A stretch of DNA of 58,905 nt from an uncultured Actinomycetes bacterium (GCA_903844855.1 CAIMVH010000087.1:1-58905), one strand, 5' to 3'; numbered from the stretch's first letter, positions 18,370 to 27,624 are shown. Made by a program: numbers and translations. Notes: a model not told the origin generated them from the sequence alone.

Positions 18370-19572
18370 ATGCCAGGGGAACTACCTGTAGGCGAGCCTG
18401 TGCCGCGCGATGGATCACTTCCAGAGGGAGTCTCTGCGGGAAAGATGCCATTCGCGCTCTATATACATATCCCCTTCTGCGCGCGACGTTGTGGCTACTG
18501 TGATTTCAATACGTACACGATTGCCGAACTCGGCGGTGATGAATCAATTGAGAAGCAGTATGTAGATGCCCTGGTCAAAGAGATTGCATTAGCTCGATCA
18601 ATTGTGGGAGATCAACAGGTAAAGACGATCTTCTTTGGTGGTGGAACTCCGACGCTGCTTCCTTCAAGTGAGATCGCTCGAATTCTGGATGCCGTGCAAC
18701 TGCAATTCCGTCTCTCCGATGATGTAGAGATCACTACCGAAGCCAATCCAGACAGTGTTTCCGCTGGATCTCTCGGTGAATTGCGTGCGGCTGGAATAAA
18801 TCGAATTTCCTTTGGTGTGCAGAGTACGACGCCACATGTTCTACAGACTCTGGATCGCACACATAACCCCGCGCAAGTGCCCATTGTGGTACACGCCGCA
18901 CGTGATGCTGGCTTCACTCACATCAGTGTGGATTTGATCTATGGCACACCTGGCGAGACGATCGTGGAGTGGGAGGAGAGTGTGCGTTCGCTTCTTTCTC
19001 TTCCGATCGATCACATCAGTGCATATTCGCTTATCGTGGAAGAGGGCACCAAGTTGGGGGCTCAGGTGCGCCGTGGCGTTCTAGCGATGCCCGATGAAGA
19101 TCTCAACGCAGATAAATACATAGTTGCCGATGATCTCTTCACCGCGGCTGGTTTTGCATGGTATGAAGTAAGCAATTGGGCGAAACCCGGCGGGGCTTGC
19201 AAACACAATGAAATGTATTGGAAGAATAACGATTGGTGGGGTCTTGGCGCAGGTGCCCATAGCCATATCGACGGTGTGCGCTGGTGGAATAAGAAACTTC
19301 CCGCCGCATATATCAAAGAGTTGCAAGATGGATCATCCCCAGCACTTGCCCGCGAAATTCTCACCGATGAAGAGCGCTCGTTTGAAGAGTTGATGCTCGG
19401 AATCAGAACCCGGGAAGGGTTACCGCTCTCCGTGGTCGCTCACGGCGCGGCGGCAGCAGCACTCGCAGATGGAAACCTTGATGTCGATCAGTACGAGATG
19501 GGGAGAGTGGTACTTACTCGCTCCGGTCGGTTGATTGCTGATGCACTTTTGCGCGCTTTTTCCGACGCCTAA
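18370..19572 (+). CDS. hemW: Radical-SAM heme chaperone HemW
   Basis: 400 residues from ATG at 18370; a GTG at 18367 or 18343 is also in frame. The radical-SAM motif CARRCGYC is present with the HemW-type fourth residue pattern (CxxxCxxC followed by F), and FFGGGTPTLL and HISAYSLIVEEGTKL follow. HemW inserts heme into respiratory enzymes and is often misannotated as coproporphyrinogen dehydrogenase. In actinobacteria it commonly follows lepA and precedes hrcA. Its 3' end overlaps the convergent DedA gene by 59 bp. Confidence 0.92.
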   Translation: MPGELPVGEPVPRDGSLPEGVSAGKMPFALYIHIPFCARRCGYCDFNTYTIAELGGDESIEKQYVDALVKEIALARSIVGDQQVKTIFFGGGTPTLLPSSEIARILDAVQLQFRLSDDVEITTEANPDSVSAGSLGELRAAGINRISFGVQSTTPHVLQTLDRTHNPAQVPIVVHAARDAGFTHISVDLIYGTPGETIVEWEESVRSLLSLPIDHISAYSLIVEEGTKLGAQVRRGVLAMPDEDLNADKYIVADDLFTAAGFAWYEVSNWAKPGGACKHNEMYWKNNDWWGLGAGAHSHIDGVRWWNKKLPAAYIKELQDGSSPALAREILTDEERSFEELMLGIRTREGLPLSVVAHGAAAAALADGNLDVDQYEMGRVVLTRSGRLIADALLRAFSDA

Positions 19573-20164
19573 TTACTAAGAGCGTAACAATCACGATTAA
19601 AAGAAGGAAGAATGAGTAACCCATTCGTGAAATAATCTTCTCAACTCTTTCGAGGTTATCACTTGCTATTCGTCCCACGATGAGCACAGCTGGCGCCCAG
19701 ATGACCGCGCCCAGGGCATTGCCCAAGAGGAATCGACCATATTTCATGCGCATGGTGCCGGCGATTGCGGGGACAAGTGCACGCAGGACCGTGACAAAGT
19801 GTCCAAGGAAGACTGCCCATGGTCCGTATTTGTGTATGAACTCTTCTGCCTTATTCCAATGTGCTTCTGAGACTCGCCTGCCCGCCCTCGATGTGCGAAG
19901 GCGCGGTCCGAGGATGCGCCCAATTTCATAGCCAGTGGAGTCGCCGATGATCGCGCCGATAATTGCAATCGGAATGAGGATCGATAACTTCAAATCGCTA
20001 GTTGCGGTCGCCGCGCCGGCGACGATCAGAGTAGTTTCGGCAGGAAAGACGAGGCCAAAAAATGCCGCACCTTCGGCAATTGCAGCTATGGCGACGATGA
20101 CATAGACCCACGGGCCGGCTGAGGCAACGAGGTCGAGAATATGGTTGATAAAGGTACTGATCAT
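19514..20164 (-). CDS. DedA family membrane protein
   Basis: 216 residues with 5-6 hydrophobic segments. The DedA/SNARE-associated signature lies at GDSTGYEIGRILGPR and in FLGHFVTVLRALVPAIAGTMRM near residues 135-155, with the conserved Arg and Pro-Ala-Gly. DedA proteins are membrane lipid scramblases or flippases. The C-terminus is basic (RRRKKRAK). The last 59 bp are antisense to the end of hemW, both frames apparently intact. Confidence 0.88.
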   Translation of the reverse strand: MISTFINHILDLVASAGPWVYVIVAIAAIAEGAAFFGLVFPAETTLIVAGAATATSDLKLSILIPIAIIGAIIGDSTGYEIGRILGPRLRTSRAGRRVSEAHWNKAEEFIHKYGPWAVFLGHFVTVLRALVPAIAGTMRMKYGRFLLGNALGAVIWAPAVLIVGRIASDNLERVEKIISRMGYSFFLLLIVIVTLLVIRRRKKRAKVHQQSTDRSE

Positions 20165-20211
20165 GGCGTGTCGATATTAGGGGTGAGCGTTGAGTGTGGC
20201 CCGCCATACCG

Positions 20212-20223
20212 TACGGTTACCCC
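20212..20223 (+). promoter_or_regulatory. -10 hexamer TACGGT for leaderless start
   Basis: TACGGT (20212-20217) is followed by 6 nt and the ATG at 20224; no Shine-Dalgarno is seen. Confidence 0.4.
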
Positions 20224-20574
20224 ATGTCCTCACACAATATTCACCTCATTCTTGCTTTGGTCCTTTGCTTGATATTCCTACTCTCTGGCTTGATGAAGGC
20301 CAGCGGCAACGAGAAGGGCCTTGCCGGTACGCGCGCAGTTAATGTTCCAGACGGTCTTGGCAGATTCACTGGTGCGCTAGAAGCTCTCGGTGCGCTCGGT
20401 ATCCTGATTGGTTTCAAGCTCTCGCTCTTTGCCTGGCTCGGATTTGTAGGACTCTGGATGGTCATGGCCGGCGCGATCTTCTTCCACTTCCGTGCTAAAA
20501 AAACTAAAAGTGCCATTGTTCCATTCATCTTGCTGGTGCTCCTCTCCGTCGCCATCATCACGATCAGCGCGTAG
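20224..20574 (+). CDS. DoxX-like small membrane protein
   Basis: 116 residues with four hydrophobic helices. The pattern LSGLMKASG in helix 1 and FTGALEALGALGILIGF in helix 2 is that of DoxX/DoxX-like proteins. No catalytic residues are known for most members. The ATG at 20224 is used instead of an upstream GTG at 20194 because the latter adds only a few non-conserved residues before the promoter-like TACGGT. Confidence 0.75.
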   Translation: MSSHNIHLILALVLCLIFLLSGLMKASGNEKGLAGTRAVNVPDGLGRFTGALEALGALGILIGFKLSLFAWLGFVGLWMVMAGAIFFHFRAKKTKSAIVPFILLVLLSVAIITISA

Positions 20575-20580
20575 ACTAAA

Positions 20581-21342
20581 ATGGAAAGTGCCGCAGGCGC
20601 GCTGGCGCTTGTGGGGTCGGGTGAGTACCTAGCCGAGTCACTAGTTCTCGAAAATTCTCTTGTTGAAAGTGGACGCCGCGGGCGAGGTGAATCAGCGCGT
20701 TATTACGTACAAATTCCTACGGCTTCGGGCCACGAGAGCGTTGAGCGCCGTGCGTACTGGCGAAATCTTGGAGTCAGCGCTGCTTCACGAATAGGAATAG
20801 AAGCGAAATATCTCGATCTACAAAGCCGAAGTGATGTGCTCGCGGCCGATGCAGAGATGCTCGAGAACATCGAAAATGCGGCATTGATTTATTTTTCTGG
20901 CGGAGATCCCTATCTCTTAACCGAGGCATTTGCCGGCACACCACTCTGGGCAACCATCACGAGTGCCTTCGCCCGTGGTGCCTCGTTAGCCGGGTGCAGC
21001 GCAGGTGCTATGGCTTTCTGCTCACACCTGGTGGAGTTCCGATCAATGGGTCGCCGCTCTCGTTCGGGCTTGGGGTTGATTGAAAACCTTCAGGTGATTC
21101 CGCACTTTGACCGGATGCACTTGGCTTCTCGAGTCCCATCATTAGTCGGGAAGTCATGGTGGGAGGTGCCCACACTCGGAATCGACGAGAAGACGGCGGT
21201 GGTCTGGGAGGCCACCAGTGGGTGGCAGGTAGTGGGCGGTGGGGCGGCCTACCTCTTTGGCGAACCAGGGGAGGAGCGGGTGGTGGCCTATGCGGGGCAG
21301 GCGCTCTCCCTGCCAGAGCCGGTGGGCTCGCACGGGGCTTAG
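20581..21342 (+). CDS. Peptidase S51 / cyanophycinase-like protein
   Basis: 253 residues. The nucleophile elbow GCSAGAM (about residues 138-144) and YFSGGDPYLL (about 101-110) match the S51 family (dipeptidase E, cyanophycinase). A His in PHFDRMH is at the usual triad position. It is probably a cytoplasmic peptidase for Asp- or beta-linked peptides; no cyanophycin synthetase is near. The gene starts 6 bp after the DoxX-like gene. Confidence 0.75.
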   Translation: MESAAGALALVGSGEYLAESLVLENSLVESGRRGRGESARYYVQIPTASGHESVERRAYWRNLGVSAASRIGIEAKYLDLQSRSDVLAADAEMLENIENAALIYFSGGDPYLLTEAFAGTPLWATITSAFARGASLAGCSAGAMAFCSHLVEFRSMGRRSRSGLGLIENLQVIPHFDRMHLASRVPSLVGKSWWEVPTLGIDEKTAVVWEATSGWQVVGGGAAYLFGEPGEERVVAYAGQALSLPEPVGSHGA

Positions 21343-21350
21343 CTTCCGCC

Positions 21351-21382
21351 TAGAATTGGCACTCGTCTGGCGACAGTGCCAG
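21351..21382 (+). promoter_or_regulatory. CIRCE operator overlapping the hrcA promoter
   Basis: TAGAAT (21351-21356) is a -10 hexamer. Directly overlapping it, TTGGCACTC (21356-21364), 9 bp, CAGTGCCAG (21374-21382) matches the CIRCE layout TTAGCACTC-N9-GAGTGCTAA, with the inner GCACT/AGTGC arms intact. HrcA bound here would block its own operon (hrcA-dnaJ and onward). Confidence 0.85.
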
Positions 21383-21426
21383 AGAAGCCGAGGGCCAGAA
21401 AAATCGAGGGCCAGAGAAGCCGAGGG
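21379..21426 (+). repeat. Three tandem 16-bp units in the hrcA leader
   Basis: CCAGAGAAGCCGAGGG (21379-21394) and an identical third unit (21411-21426) flank a diverged middle unit CCAGAAAAATCGAGGG (21395-21410). The array ends 6 bases before the hrcA start and its first unit overlaps the right CIRCE arm. Confidence 0.85.
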
Positions 21427-21432
21427 GGGTCC

Positions 21433-22446
21433 ATGAGCAGAAAGCTTGAGGTCCTCCGTGCAATTGTGGAAGATTACGTCGCCACTGAAGAGCCGGTCGG
21501 TTCCAAATCTCTTGCTGAACGCCATGCACTCGGCGTCTCGCCGGCGACCATTCGAAACGATATGGCTCTGCTGGAAGAAGAAGGCTTCATCACTCAACCC
21601 CATACCAGCGCGGGACGAGTGCCCACCGACAAGGGTTATCGCCTCTTTGTAGATCGTCTTGCTGGAGTGAAACCACTCTCGGCTGCCGAGCGCAGAGCGA
21701 TCGAATCTTTCCTTGAAGGCGCGGTTGATCTAGATGATGTCATCGGACGGACCGTTCGTTTGCTCTCACAGATCACTCGCCAAGTCGCGGTAGTGCAATA
21801 TCCCTCACTTACTCGTTCGACGGTGCGCCACATTGAATTAGTCAATCTCGGTACGCGTCGCGTCATGATCGTGCTCATCACCGATACCGGACGAGTAGAA
21901 CAACGCATTCTTGACGCCAAAGCGGAAGTCTCTGACATTTTGCTCGGCGAATTGCGCGCCCGAGTCAATGCTCTCTGTGTGGGTAAACGACTTAACGAAC
22001 TACCGGATCTACTGATATCTGTGGCACCGCGTGCTGACAAGGAAGAGCAAGTCCTTTCAAGTCTTGTAGTTTCCACGATCCTTGAAATGGCAATTGAACA
22101 GAGCGAAGAACGGATCGTCCTCTCGGGAACTGCCAATCTTGCCCGGCTAGGTACAGATTTCACGCATTCCGTGCGCCCTGTACTCGAAGCCCTCGAAGAG
22201 CAAGTAGTACTTCTTCGACTTCTCGGCGATGCGGCTGAGAGTATGACGGTACGTATTGGCCACGAGCATGAATTACATAGTTTGCAAGGTACTTCACTCG
22301 TCGCTACCGGATATGGCCGCGCGGGGGAGCCAGTTGGAACCATGGGAATTCTTGGACCAACTCGCATGGATTACCCGGGCAGCATCGCATCCGTACGCGC
22401 AGTTGCTCAGTACGTGGGACATTTCTTAACGGAAAGTGGTTCGTAG
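21433..22446 (+). CDS. hrcA: Heat-inducible transcription repressor HrcA
   Basis: 337 residues from ATG at 21433 ([16 protein letters not shown]). The N-terminal winged helix has [38 protein letters not shown] follows at about residues 59-71. The C-terminal dimerisation domain ends in [13 protein letters not shown]. It represses heat-shock genes through CIRCE. A GTG at 21376 is in frame, but it lies within the operator and the repeat array. The gene precedes dnaJ by 1 bp. Confidence 0.97.
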   Translation: MSRKLEVLRAIVEDYVATEEPVGSKSLAERHALGVSPATIRNDMALLEEEGFITQPHTSAGRVPTDKGYRLFVDRLAGVKPLSAAERRAIESFLEGAVDLDDVIGRTVRLLSQITRQVAVVQYPSLTRSTVRHIELVNLGTRRVMIVLITDTGRVEQRILDAKAEVSDILLGELRARVNALCVGKRLNELPDLLISVAPRADKEEQVLSSLVVSTILEMAIEQSEERIVLSGTANLARLGTDFTHSVRPVLEALEEQVVLLRLLGDAAESMTVRIGHEHELHSLQGTSLVATGYGRAGEPVGTMGILGPTRMDYPGSIASVRAVAQYVGHFLTESGS

Positions 22447-22447
22447 A

Positions 22448-23545
22448 GTGGCCGATCACTACACAACGTTGGGTGTCGCACGTGAAGCCAGCGCAGACGA
22501 AATTAAGCGTGCATATCGCAAGTTGGCGCGGGAATTGCATCCAGATGTAAATCCAGATGCCTCCACACACGATAAATTTAAAGAAGTCACTGAAGCGTAT
22601 GAAACGTTGAGCGATCCGCAGAAGCGTCAGCACTATGACATGGGTGGCGGAAGTAGTTTCGGAGGCGCAGGATTTGGCTTTGGCGATGTCATGGATGCCT
22701 TCTTCGGTGGCAGTGGATCACGGGGACCTAAACCACGTGTGCGTCGTGGACAAGATGCGCTTATTCGCGTCGAGATCGATCTCAATGACGCAGTCTTTGG
22801 CGTCGATCATGAGCTCCACGTAGACACCGCCGTCGGCTGTGAAAAGTGCGATGCCACGGGGCGTAAGCCAGGAACGTCCACGAAGACCTGCGATATTTGC
22901 CGCGGCCGCGGCGAAGTCCAACAAGTTGCCAAATCTTTCCTCGGACAAGTGATGACGAGTCGTCCGTGTAATTCGTGCCAAGGTTACGGAAGCACCATCA
23001 TTTCTCCGTGTGTTGAATGCGCCGGAGACGGACGCGTACGTTCACGTCGCACTATCGAAATTCATATTCCTGCTGGCGTAGAGACTGGGTCGCGCTTGCG
23101 CCTTGATGGGCGAGGGGAAGTAGGTCCAGGAGGTGGACCCGCTGGTGATCTCTATGTTGAGATGGTGGTGATCCCGCATCCTTCAATTGTGAGAGAAGGC
23201 GACAATCTTCACCTTCCTTTTTCTATTCCCATGACAGCCGCGGCGCTCGGTGCCACCGTTGAAGTAGAGACCCTTGATGGCATGGAAGAAGTAGATATCA
23301 AGCCTGGAATTCAAAGCGGGGAGCAGATCATTCTGCGCGGGCTTGGCGTCGGCCGTTTGCGCCAAAATGGGCGTGGTGATTTTGTGGTGCACGTAGAAGT
23401 TTTAACACCAAGCAAGCTCGATGCTGAGCAAGTTGAATTACTTCGGACGCTCGCACAAAAGCGTGCTGAAGTGATGCCGGCGGGCGAACATGAGCCACTC
23501 GAACATGGATTCATGTCGAAGATCAAGGATGCGTTCACCCGCTAA
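22448..23545 (+). CDS. dnaJ: Chaperone DnaJ (DnaJ2 type)
   Basis: 365 residues from GTG at 22448 (MADHYTTLGV). J domain with HPD near residues 32-34; Gly/Phe-rich region 68-90; four CxxCxGxG-type zinc motifs (CEKCDATG, CDICRGRG, CNSCQGYG, CVECAGDG) at about residues 134-195; then the C-terminal substrate-binding domain. This is the hrcA-linked dnaJ, usually a second copy in actinobacteria besides the dnaK-linked one. It works with DnaK in protein folding. Confidence 0.97.
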   Translation: MADHYTTLGVAREASADEIKRAYRKLARELHPDVNPDASTHDKFKEVTEAYETLSDPQKRQHYDMGGGSSFGGAGFGFGDVMDAFFGGSGSRGPKPRVRRGQDALIRVEIDLNDAVFGVDHELHVDTAVGCEKCDATGRKPGTSTKTCDICRGRGEVQQVAKSFLGQVMTSRPCNSCQGYGSTIISPCVECAGDGRVRSRRTIEIHIPAGVETGSRLRLDGRGEVGPGGGPAGDLYVEMVVIPHPSIVREGDNLHLPFSIPMTAAALGATVEVETLDGMEEVDIKPGIQSGEQIILRGLGVGRLRQNGRGDFVVHVEVLTPSKLDAEQVELLRTLAQKRAEVMPAGEHEPLEHGFMSKIKDAFTR

Positions 23546-24276
23546 TGCTCTCCTTATTCTTTTCTGAATCTGTGTCGAAAGAATTGGTCACACTACTTCC
23601 TGATGAGTCACGTCATGCAGAGAAGGTGTTACGCATCAGCGTGGGTGAAGAAATCCGAGTAGCTGATCAACTAGGTGCCTGGGTCGAAGGGCCAATCGAA
23701 TCCCTCTCTCCTGTTGGCGTGAGGGTGGTGCGCCGTGGCAAGGATCTCCATAGTGGAATTTCAGTACTGCAAGCAATCACTAAAGGGGATGCGGCAACCG
23801 ATGCTGTGGCACTACTCACTGAAGTAGGTGTCGAAGAGATTATTCCGTGGAGCGCGCAACATTCGATTGCCCGATGGGACGATGAGAAGAGCGTGAAGGC
23901 GCGAGAGAAGTGGCAAGTGGTCGCCGAAGAGTCGGCGAAGCAATCTCGTAGAGCGCTAGTTCCTCGGGTGAGCGAGATGGTCTCGTCTAAAGAATTGCCT
24001 CTGTTCCTCTCGCGGTTTGCACACGTGGTAGTGCTACACGAAAGTGCGCATATCGGGATAGATCAAATCGAGATTCCTAAAGTGGGAGAGATCTTGATCG
24101 TGGTGGGCCCCGAAGGAGGCATTTCGGATTCCGAAATCAAAGCCTTCGCAGAGAGATCTCAAGTAGTTCATCTCGGTCCGCATGTCTTGCGATCTAAGAA
24201 TGCCGGCGCCATTGCTGCGGCATTAATATTGCAAGAGCGGAAATGGTATTCCGACGCTAAGAAATCGAAGGAGTAG
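23545..24276 (+). CDS. rsmE: 16S rRNA m3U1498 methyltransferase RsmE
   Basis: 243 residues. The N-terminal PUA-like domain has DESRHAEKVLRISVGEEIRV; the C-terminal SPOUT domain has IIPWSAQHSI, VVGPEGGIS (SAM-binding loop) and LGPHVLRSKNAG (knot). It methylates U1498 of 16S rRNA. The start overlaps the dnaJ stop (TAATG), so the two are coupled. Confidence 0.95.
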   Translation: MLSLFFSESVSKELVTLLPDESRHAEKVLRISVGEEIRVADQLGAWVEGPIESLSPVGVRVVRRGKDLHSGISVLQAITKGDAATDAVALLTEVGVEEIIPWSAQHSIARWDDEKSVKAREKWQVVAEESAKQSRRALVPRVSEMVSSKELPLFLSRFAHVVVLHESAHIGIDQIEIPKVGEILIVVGPEGGISDSEIKAFAERSQVVHLGPHVLRSKNAGAIAAALILQERKWYSDAKKSKE

Positions 24277-24278
24277 AG

Positions 24279-24611
24279 ATGGACGCACATTGTCTCTTCT
24301 GCAAGATTGTCGCTGGCGAGATTCCAGCAACTCTCGTAGCCACTAACGAGTTGGCGATCGCATTCAACGACATCTCCCCAGTGGCTCCGACACACCTCCT
24401 TGTGATCCCTAAGGCGCACTATGAAAACGTGGGGGAATTGACCAGGGAAGACAGCGCTTCCCTCGTAGCGATGCTCGCTTTGGCCGAGCAGGTAGCCGCC
24501 GGCCAGGACTTCAGACTGGTTTTTAACTCAGGTGCCGGGGTCGGGCAGAGCGTATTTCACGCTCATGGACATGTACTCGCTGGGCGAGATTTCGCCTGGC
24601 CACCGGGCTAA
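24279..24611 (+). CDS. HIT family nucleotide hydrolase/transferase
   Basis: 110 residues. The zinc-type N-terminal CLFCKIVAGEIPA and the catalytic triad FHAHGHVLAG (HxHxH) are intact; HLLVIPKAHYENV matches the HIT core. It resembles HinT-like hydrolases of AMP-linked compounds such as adenosine phosphoramidates. It starts 2 bp after rsmE. Confidence 0.92.
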   Translation: MDAHCLFCKIVAGEIPATLVATNELAIAFNDISPVAPTHLLVIPKAHYENVGELTREDSASLVAMLALAEQVAAGQDFRLVFNSGAGVGQSVFHAHGHVLAGRDFAWPPG

Positions 24612-24612
24612 G

Positions 24613-24625
24613 TAAGATAGCGCCA
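24613..24625 (+). promoter_or_regulatory. -10 hexamer TAAGAT for leaderless phoH
   Basis: TAAGAT (24613-24618), then 7 nt, then the ATG of phoH at 24626. There is no Shine-Dalgarno, so an internal promoter for phoH-ybeY-CNNM-era is likely. Confidence 0.5.
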
Positions 24626-25612
24626 ATGGATTCTCGAACTTCTACGCTCCGTATTCCTGCCAGTCTGCCCTCGGTCGCACTGCTTGGTGCCGGTGACTCT
24701 TTTCTCAAGGTCATCGAGCAAGCTTTTCCATCAGTGGAATTCTTGGTGCGGGGCAATCAGATCATGCTGACCGGGGATTCTCCGGAGATTGCCATGTCTG
24801 AGCGCTTGATCTCTGAACTTGTTCTCATCATCCGCTCAGGGCAACCACTCTCCGATGAAGCGGTAGCGCGTTCTATCAAAATGTTGCGCGACGAGCCTCA
24901 TGAGAAGCCCGCTGAAGTGCTCTCACTCAGTATTCTTTCAAACCGCGGGAAGACGATTCGCCCGAAAACTCTTAACCAGAAACATTACGTCGATGCCATC
25001 GATAAGAACACGATTGTCTTTGGTATCGGACCAGCGGGTACCGGAAAAACTTACTTGGCAGTAGCAAAAGCGGTGCAGGCGCTACAAGCTAAACAAGTTT
25101 CCCGCATTATTTTGACGCGCCCCGCAGTTGAAGCGGGGGAGCGCCTTGGTTTCTTGCCAGGAACGCTGTACGAGAAGATCGATCCATATCTTCGCCCGCT
25201 CTATGACGCGCTCCATGACATGATCGAACCGGATTCCATTCCTAAGTTGATGCAGTCGGGTGTCATTGAAGTTGCGCCGCTTGCCTACATGCGTGGTCGT
25301 ACTCTTAACGAGGCTTTTATCATTCTAGATGAAGCGCAGAACACCACCCCCGAGCAGATGAAGATGTTTCTTACGCGCCTAGGCTTTGGCTCCAAGATCG
25401 TCGTTACCGGAGACGTCACTCAGGTTGACTTGCCGCACGGTAATCAATCCGGCTTGCGCGTCGTCACAGAGATTCTTGATGGCGTTGAAGACGTTGCGTT
25501 CATGTCACTCACTTCAGCCGATGTGGTCCGCCATAAGTTAGTCGGAGATATTGTCGATGCGTACAGTCGCTGGGATGCCACCCATGCCTCACCAAGGCGA
25601 GTGGATCGTTGA
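24626..25612 (+). CDS. PhoH-like ATPase (PhoL)
   Basis: 328 residues. Walker A GPAGTGKTYLA near residue 138 and Walker B IILDEAQNTTPEQMKMFLTR near 230, with VTGDVTQVDLP after it. The N-terminal part holds a KH-like RNA-binding stretch. PhoH/PhoL ATPases are linked to RNA metabolism and occur with YbeY, as here: the YbeY TTG start overlaps the phoH stop. Confidence 0.93.
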   Translation: MDSRTSTLRIPASLPSVALLGAGDSFLKVIEQAFPSVEFLVRGNQIMLTGDSPEIAMSERLISELVLIIRSGQPLSDEAVARSIKMLRDEPHEKPAEVLSLSILSNRGKTIRPKTLNQKHYVDAIDKNTIVFGIGPAGTGKTYLAVAKAVQALQAKQVSRIILTRPAVEAGERLGFLPGTLYEKIDPYLRPLYDALHDMIEPDSIPKLMQSGVIEVAPLAYMRGRTLNEAFIILDEAQNTTPEQMKMFLTRLGFGSKIVVTGDVTQVDLPHGNQSGLRVVTEILDGVEDVAFMSLTSADVVRHKLVGDIVDAYSRWDATHASPRRVDR

Positions 25613-26064
25613 GTATAGAACTTACAAACGAGTCAGAGTTCGAGATTGATTCTGATCGACTCTCTGATCTATTCACATTCTTAATCATTGAGTTAGGAAT
25701 ACATCCGCACGCTGAGCTGTCAGTGATTTTTGTCGACGAGGAGCACATGACCCAACTCCACGTGCAATGGATGAATGAGCCGGGCGCAACGGACGTGCTC
25801 TCTTTCCCGATGGATGAGGTCTCTCCCGATACATATTCTGGCAACGTGAACGCTGATGCACCTATTTTAGGTGACTTGGTGCTTTGCCCTGCCTTTGCTA
25901 AGCGCCAAGCCGAGGACGCTGGTCAGAGCCTCGCGGAAGAACTTGAGTTGCTTTCGACTCATGGCATGTTGCACCTCCTTGGGTATGACCATGCAGAAGA
26001 GGACGAGGAGCGCACTATGTTCGCTTTGCAAAATGCCTTGCTTGCCGAGTGGCGAGCGCTCTGA
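25609..26064 (+). CDS. ybeY: Endoribonuclease YbeY
   Basis: 151 residues from TTG at 25609, overlapping the phoH TGA. The family start MSIEL.NES and the zinc motif HGMLHLLGYDH (three His ligands, residues about 119-129) are complete. LSVIFVDEEHMTQLH and TDVLSFPM are also typical. It is needed for 16S rRNA 3'-end processing and ribosome quality control. Confidence 0.96.
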   Translation: MSIELTNESEFEIDSDRLSDLFTFLIIELGIHPHAELSVIFVDEEHMTQLHVQWMNEPGATDVLSFPMDEVSPDTYSGNVNADAPILGDLVLCPAFAKRQAEDAGQSLAEELELLSTHGMLHLLGYDHAEEDEERTMFALQNALLAEWRAL

Positions 26065-27353
26065 TGGATCCCATTCAAGTCTTATTAGCGCTGATCTTTG
26101 TGGTCTTCGCTGGATTCTTGGCCGGTACCGAAGCCGCGCTCACCTCAATCTCGCGCTATCGCGTAGATGAAATGGTGGAGGCAAAACACCGAGGCGCTGC
26201 GACGGTCAAGAGAGTGCTGGCAGATGCGCCGCGCTATCTCAACGTCATTCTCTTCGTTCGTAAAGCATGCGAGTTGACGGCAACACTTCTGGTCGCACTC
26301 ATCTTCTTGGATCACTTAGAGAGCCAGACGGTCGCCCTTGCTTACACGGTGGGGCTTATGCTGGTCGTTCTTTATGTCTTGGTGGGCGTTGGTCCACGCA
26401 CTCTCGGAAAGCAACGCCCTGAAGGTTGGGTACGTCCAGGCGCCACCGTTGCTGTCGGTCTCGCATTCATCCTCGGGCCGGTCACTCGCATTCTCATCAC
26501 TATCGGTAATGCCATCACTCCTGGAAAAGGTTTTCGCGAGGGCCCTTTTGCTACCGCCGAAGAATTAAGGGACTTAGTAGATCAGGCTCGCGAACGTGGC
26601 CTCGTGGAAGAAGAAGAGCACGAAATGATCCACTCAGTCTTCGAGCTGGGTGAAACATTTGTTCGTGAACTCATGGTGCCGCGCACCGAAGTAGTATGGA
26701 TTGAGAGTGATCGTAATGTGCGCCAGGCGCTCTCATTGGCGCTCCGCTCTGGATTCTCGCGTATTCCAGTAATCGGCGAGAACGTGGATGACATCGTCGG
26801 CATTGTGTATCTCAAGGATCTCGCCAAGAGAGCGCAATCAGATACCCAGGGCGGCGCACAGATACCAGTCAGCGAAGCGATGCGGCCGGCGACCTTTGTG
26901 CCAGAGAGCAAAGCAGCAGATGAACTCCTTCGTGAGATGCAGAGCCAACAAATCCATATGGCTGTGGTGATCGACGAATACGGTGGCACCGCTGGCTTGA
27001 TCACGATCGAAGATATTCTTGAAGAGATTGTTGGCGAGATCGAAGACGAGTACGACACTGACGACTCTGCCGTCGAGTGGCTTGGGGAGGACAAGGCTCG
27101 AGTTTTCGCCCGCGTTCATCTAGAAGATTTAGCAAACGAATTCGACATCGAATTTACAGACGAGCAACTCGCTGACATTGATTCTGTCGGCGGGTACATG
27201 GCAAAAGAGCTCGGTCGAGTCCCCATTCCTGGGAGTTGCGTAGAAGTGGGCGGTCTTCGCTTTACTGCAGAGCGTCCGATCGGGCGGCGCAAACGCCTTG
27301 GTACTGTGTTGGTGGAACGACTTAAGAGCGAAGAGGGTGAAGAGAGTGAGTGA
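26064..27353 (+). CDS. CNNM/CorC-type transporter (hemolysin family) with CBS pair
   Basis: 429 residues from ATG at 26064 (MDPIQVLL), overlapping the ybeY stop. The DUF21 membrane domain (four helices, about residues 1-140) has [13 protein letters not shown]; two CBS domains follow (about 200-325; [29 protein letters not shown]); the CorC_HlyC domain closes the protein ([15 protein letters not shown]). Members transport or sense magnesium and other divalent cations. The old hemolysin label has little support. Its position between ybeY and era is the common actinobacterial one. Confidence 0.92.
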   Translation: MDPIQVLLALIFVVFAGFLAGTEAALTSISRYRVDEMVEAKHRGAATVKRVLADAPRYLNVILFVRKACELTATLLVALIFLDHLESQTVALAYTVGLMLVVLYVLVGVGPRTLGKQRPEGWVRPGATVAVGLAFILGPVTRILITIGNAITPGKGFREGPFATAEELRDLVDQARERGLVEEEEHEMIHSVFELGETFVRELMVPRTEVVWIESDRNVRQALSLALRSGFSRIPVIGENVDDIVGIVYLKDLAKRAQSDTQGGAQIPVSEAMRPATFVPESKAADELLREMQSQQIHMAVVIDEYGGTAGLITIEDILEEIVGEIEDEYDTDDSAVEWLGEDKARVFARVHLEDLANEFDIEFTDEQLADIDSVGGYMAKELGRVPIPGSCVEVGGLRFTAERPIGRRKRLGTVLVERLKSEEGEESE

Positions 27354-27624
27354 GAACGAAAAACTTCAAATCCTGGCAAAGAGCACGGCGATACGTCTAG
27401 AACGTAGCCAAGGCGCTGCCGTTCGCGATCTCACTGGCCGCACTTACGTGGCCACCAATGTTTCTCTTCCTTCGCTCACTCTGGATGCTCTGGAGGCTAC
27501 TCTCGCAGCCGCTATTTCAAGTGGTGCTTCTGGCATCGAAGCTTTTTCAATATGGGGAGAGCCCGCATCTGCTCGCGCACTGACTGCGATGAATGAATTT
27601 GCACCGCAAGCTGAGCAAGTGTGA
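27346..27624 (+). CDS. Small cytidine-deaminase-fold protein without active-site residues
   Basis: 92 residues from GTG at 27346, overlapping the CNNM gene by 8 bp and era by 4 bp. GAAVRDLTGRTYVATNVSLPS resembles the first half of cytidine deaminase (substrate loop and first strands), but the HAE and PCxxC zinc motifs are absent. Similar short proteins sit ahead of era in other actinobacteria, so this is a conserved small protein and not a local break. It is probably not a deaminase; the role is unknown. Confidence 0.7.
   Translation: MSENEKLQILAKSTAIRLERSQGAAVRDLTGRTYVATNVSLPSLTLDALEATLAAAISSGASGIEAFSIWGEPASARALTAMNEFAPQAEQV

Noticed and set aside
21636-22367. 243-residue open frame on the minus strand
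   Set aside because: Antisense to hrcA, composed of Arg/Ser-rich sequence with no domain.
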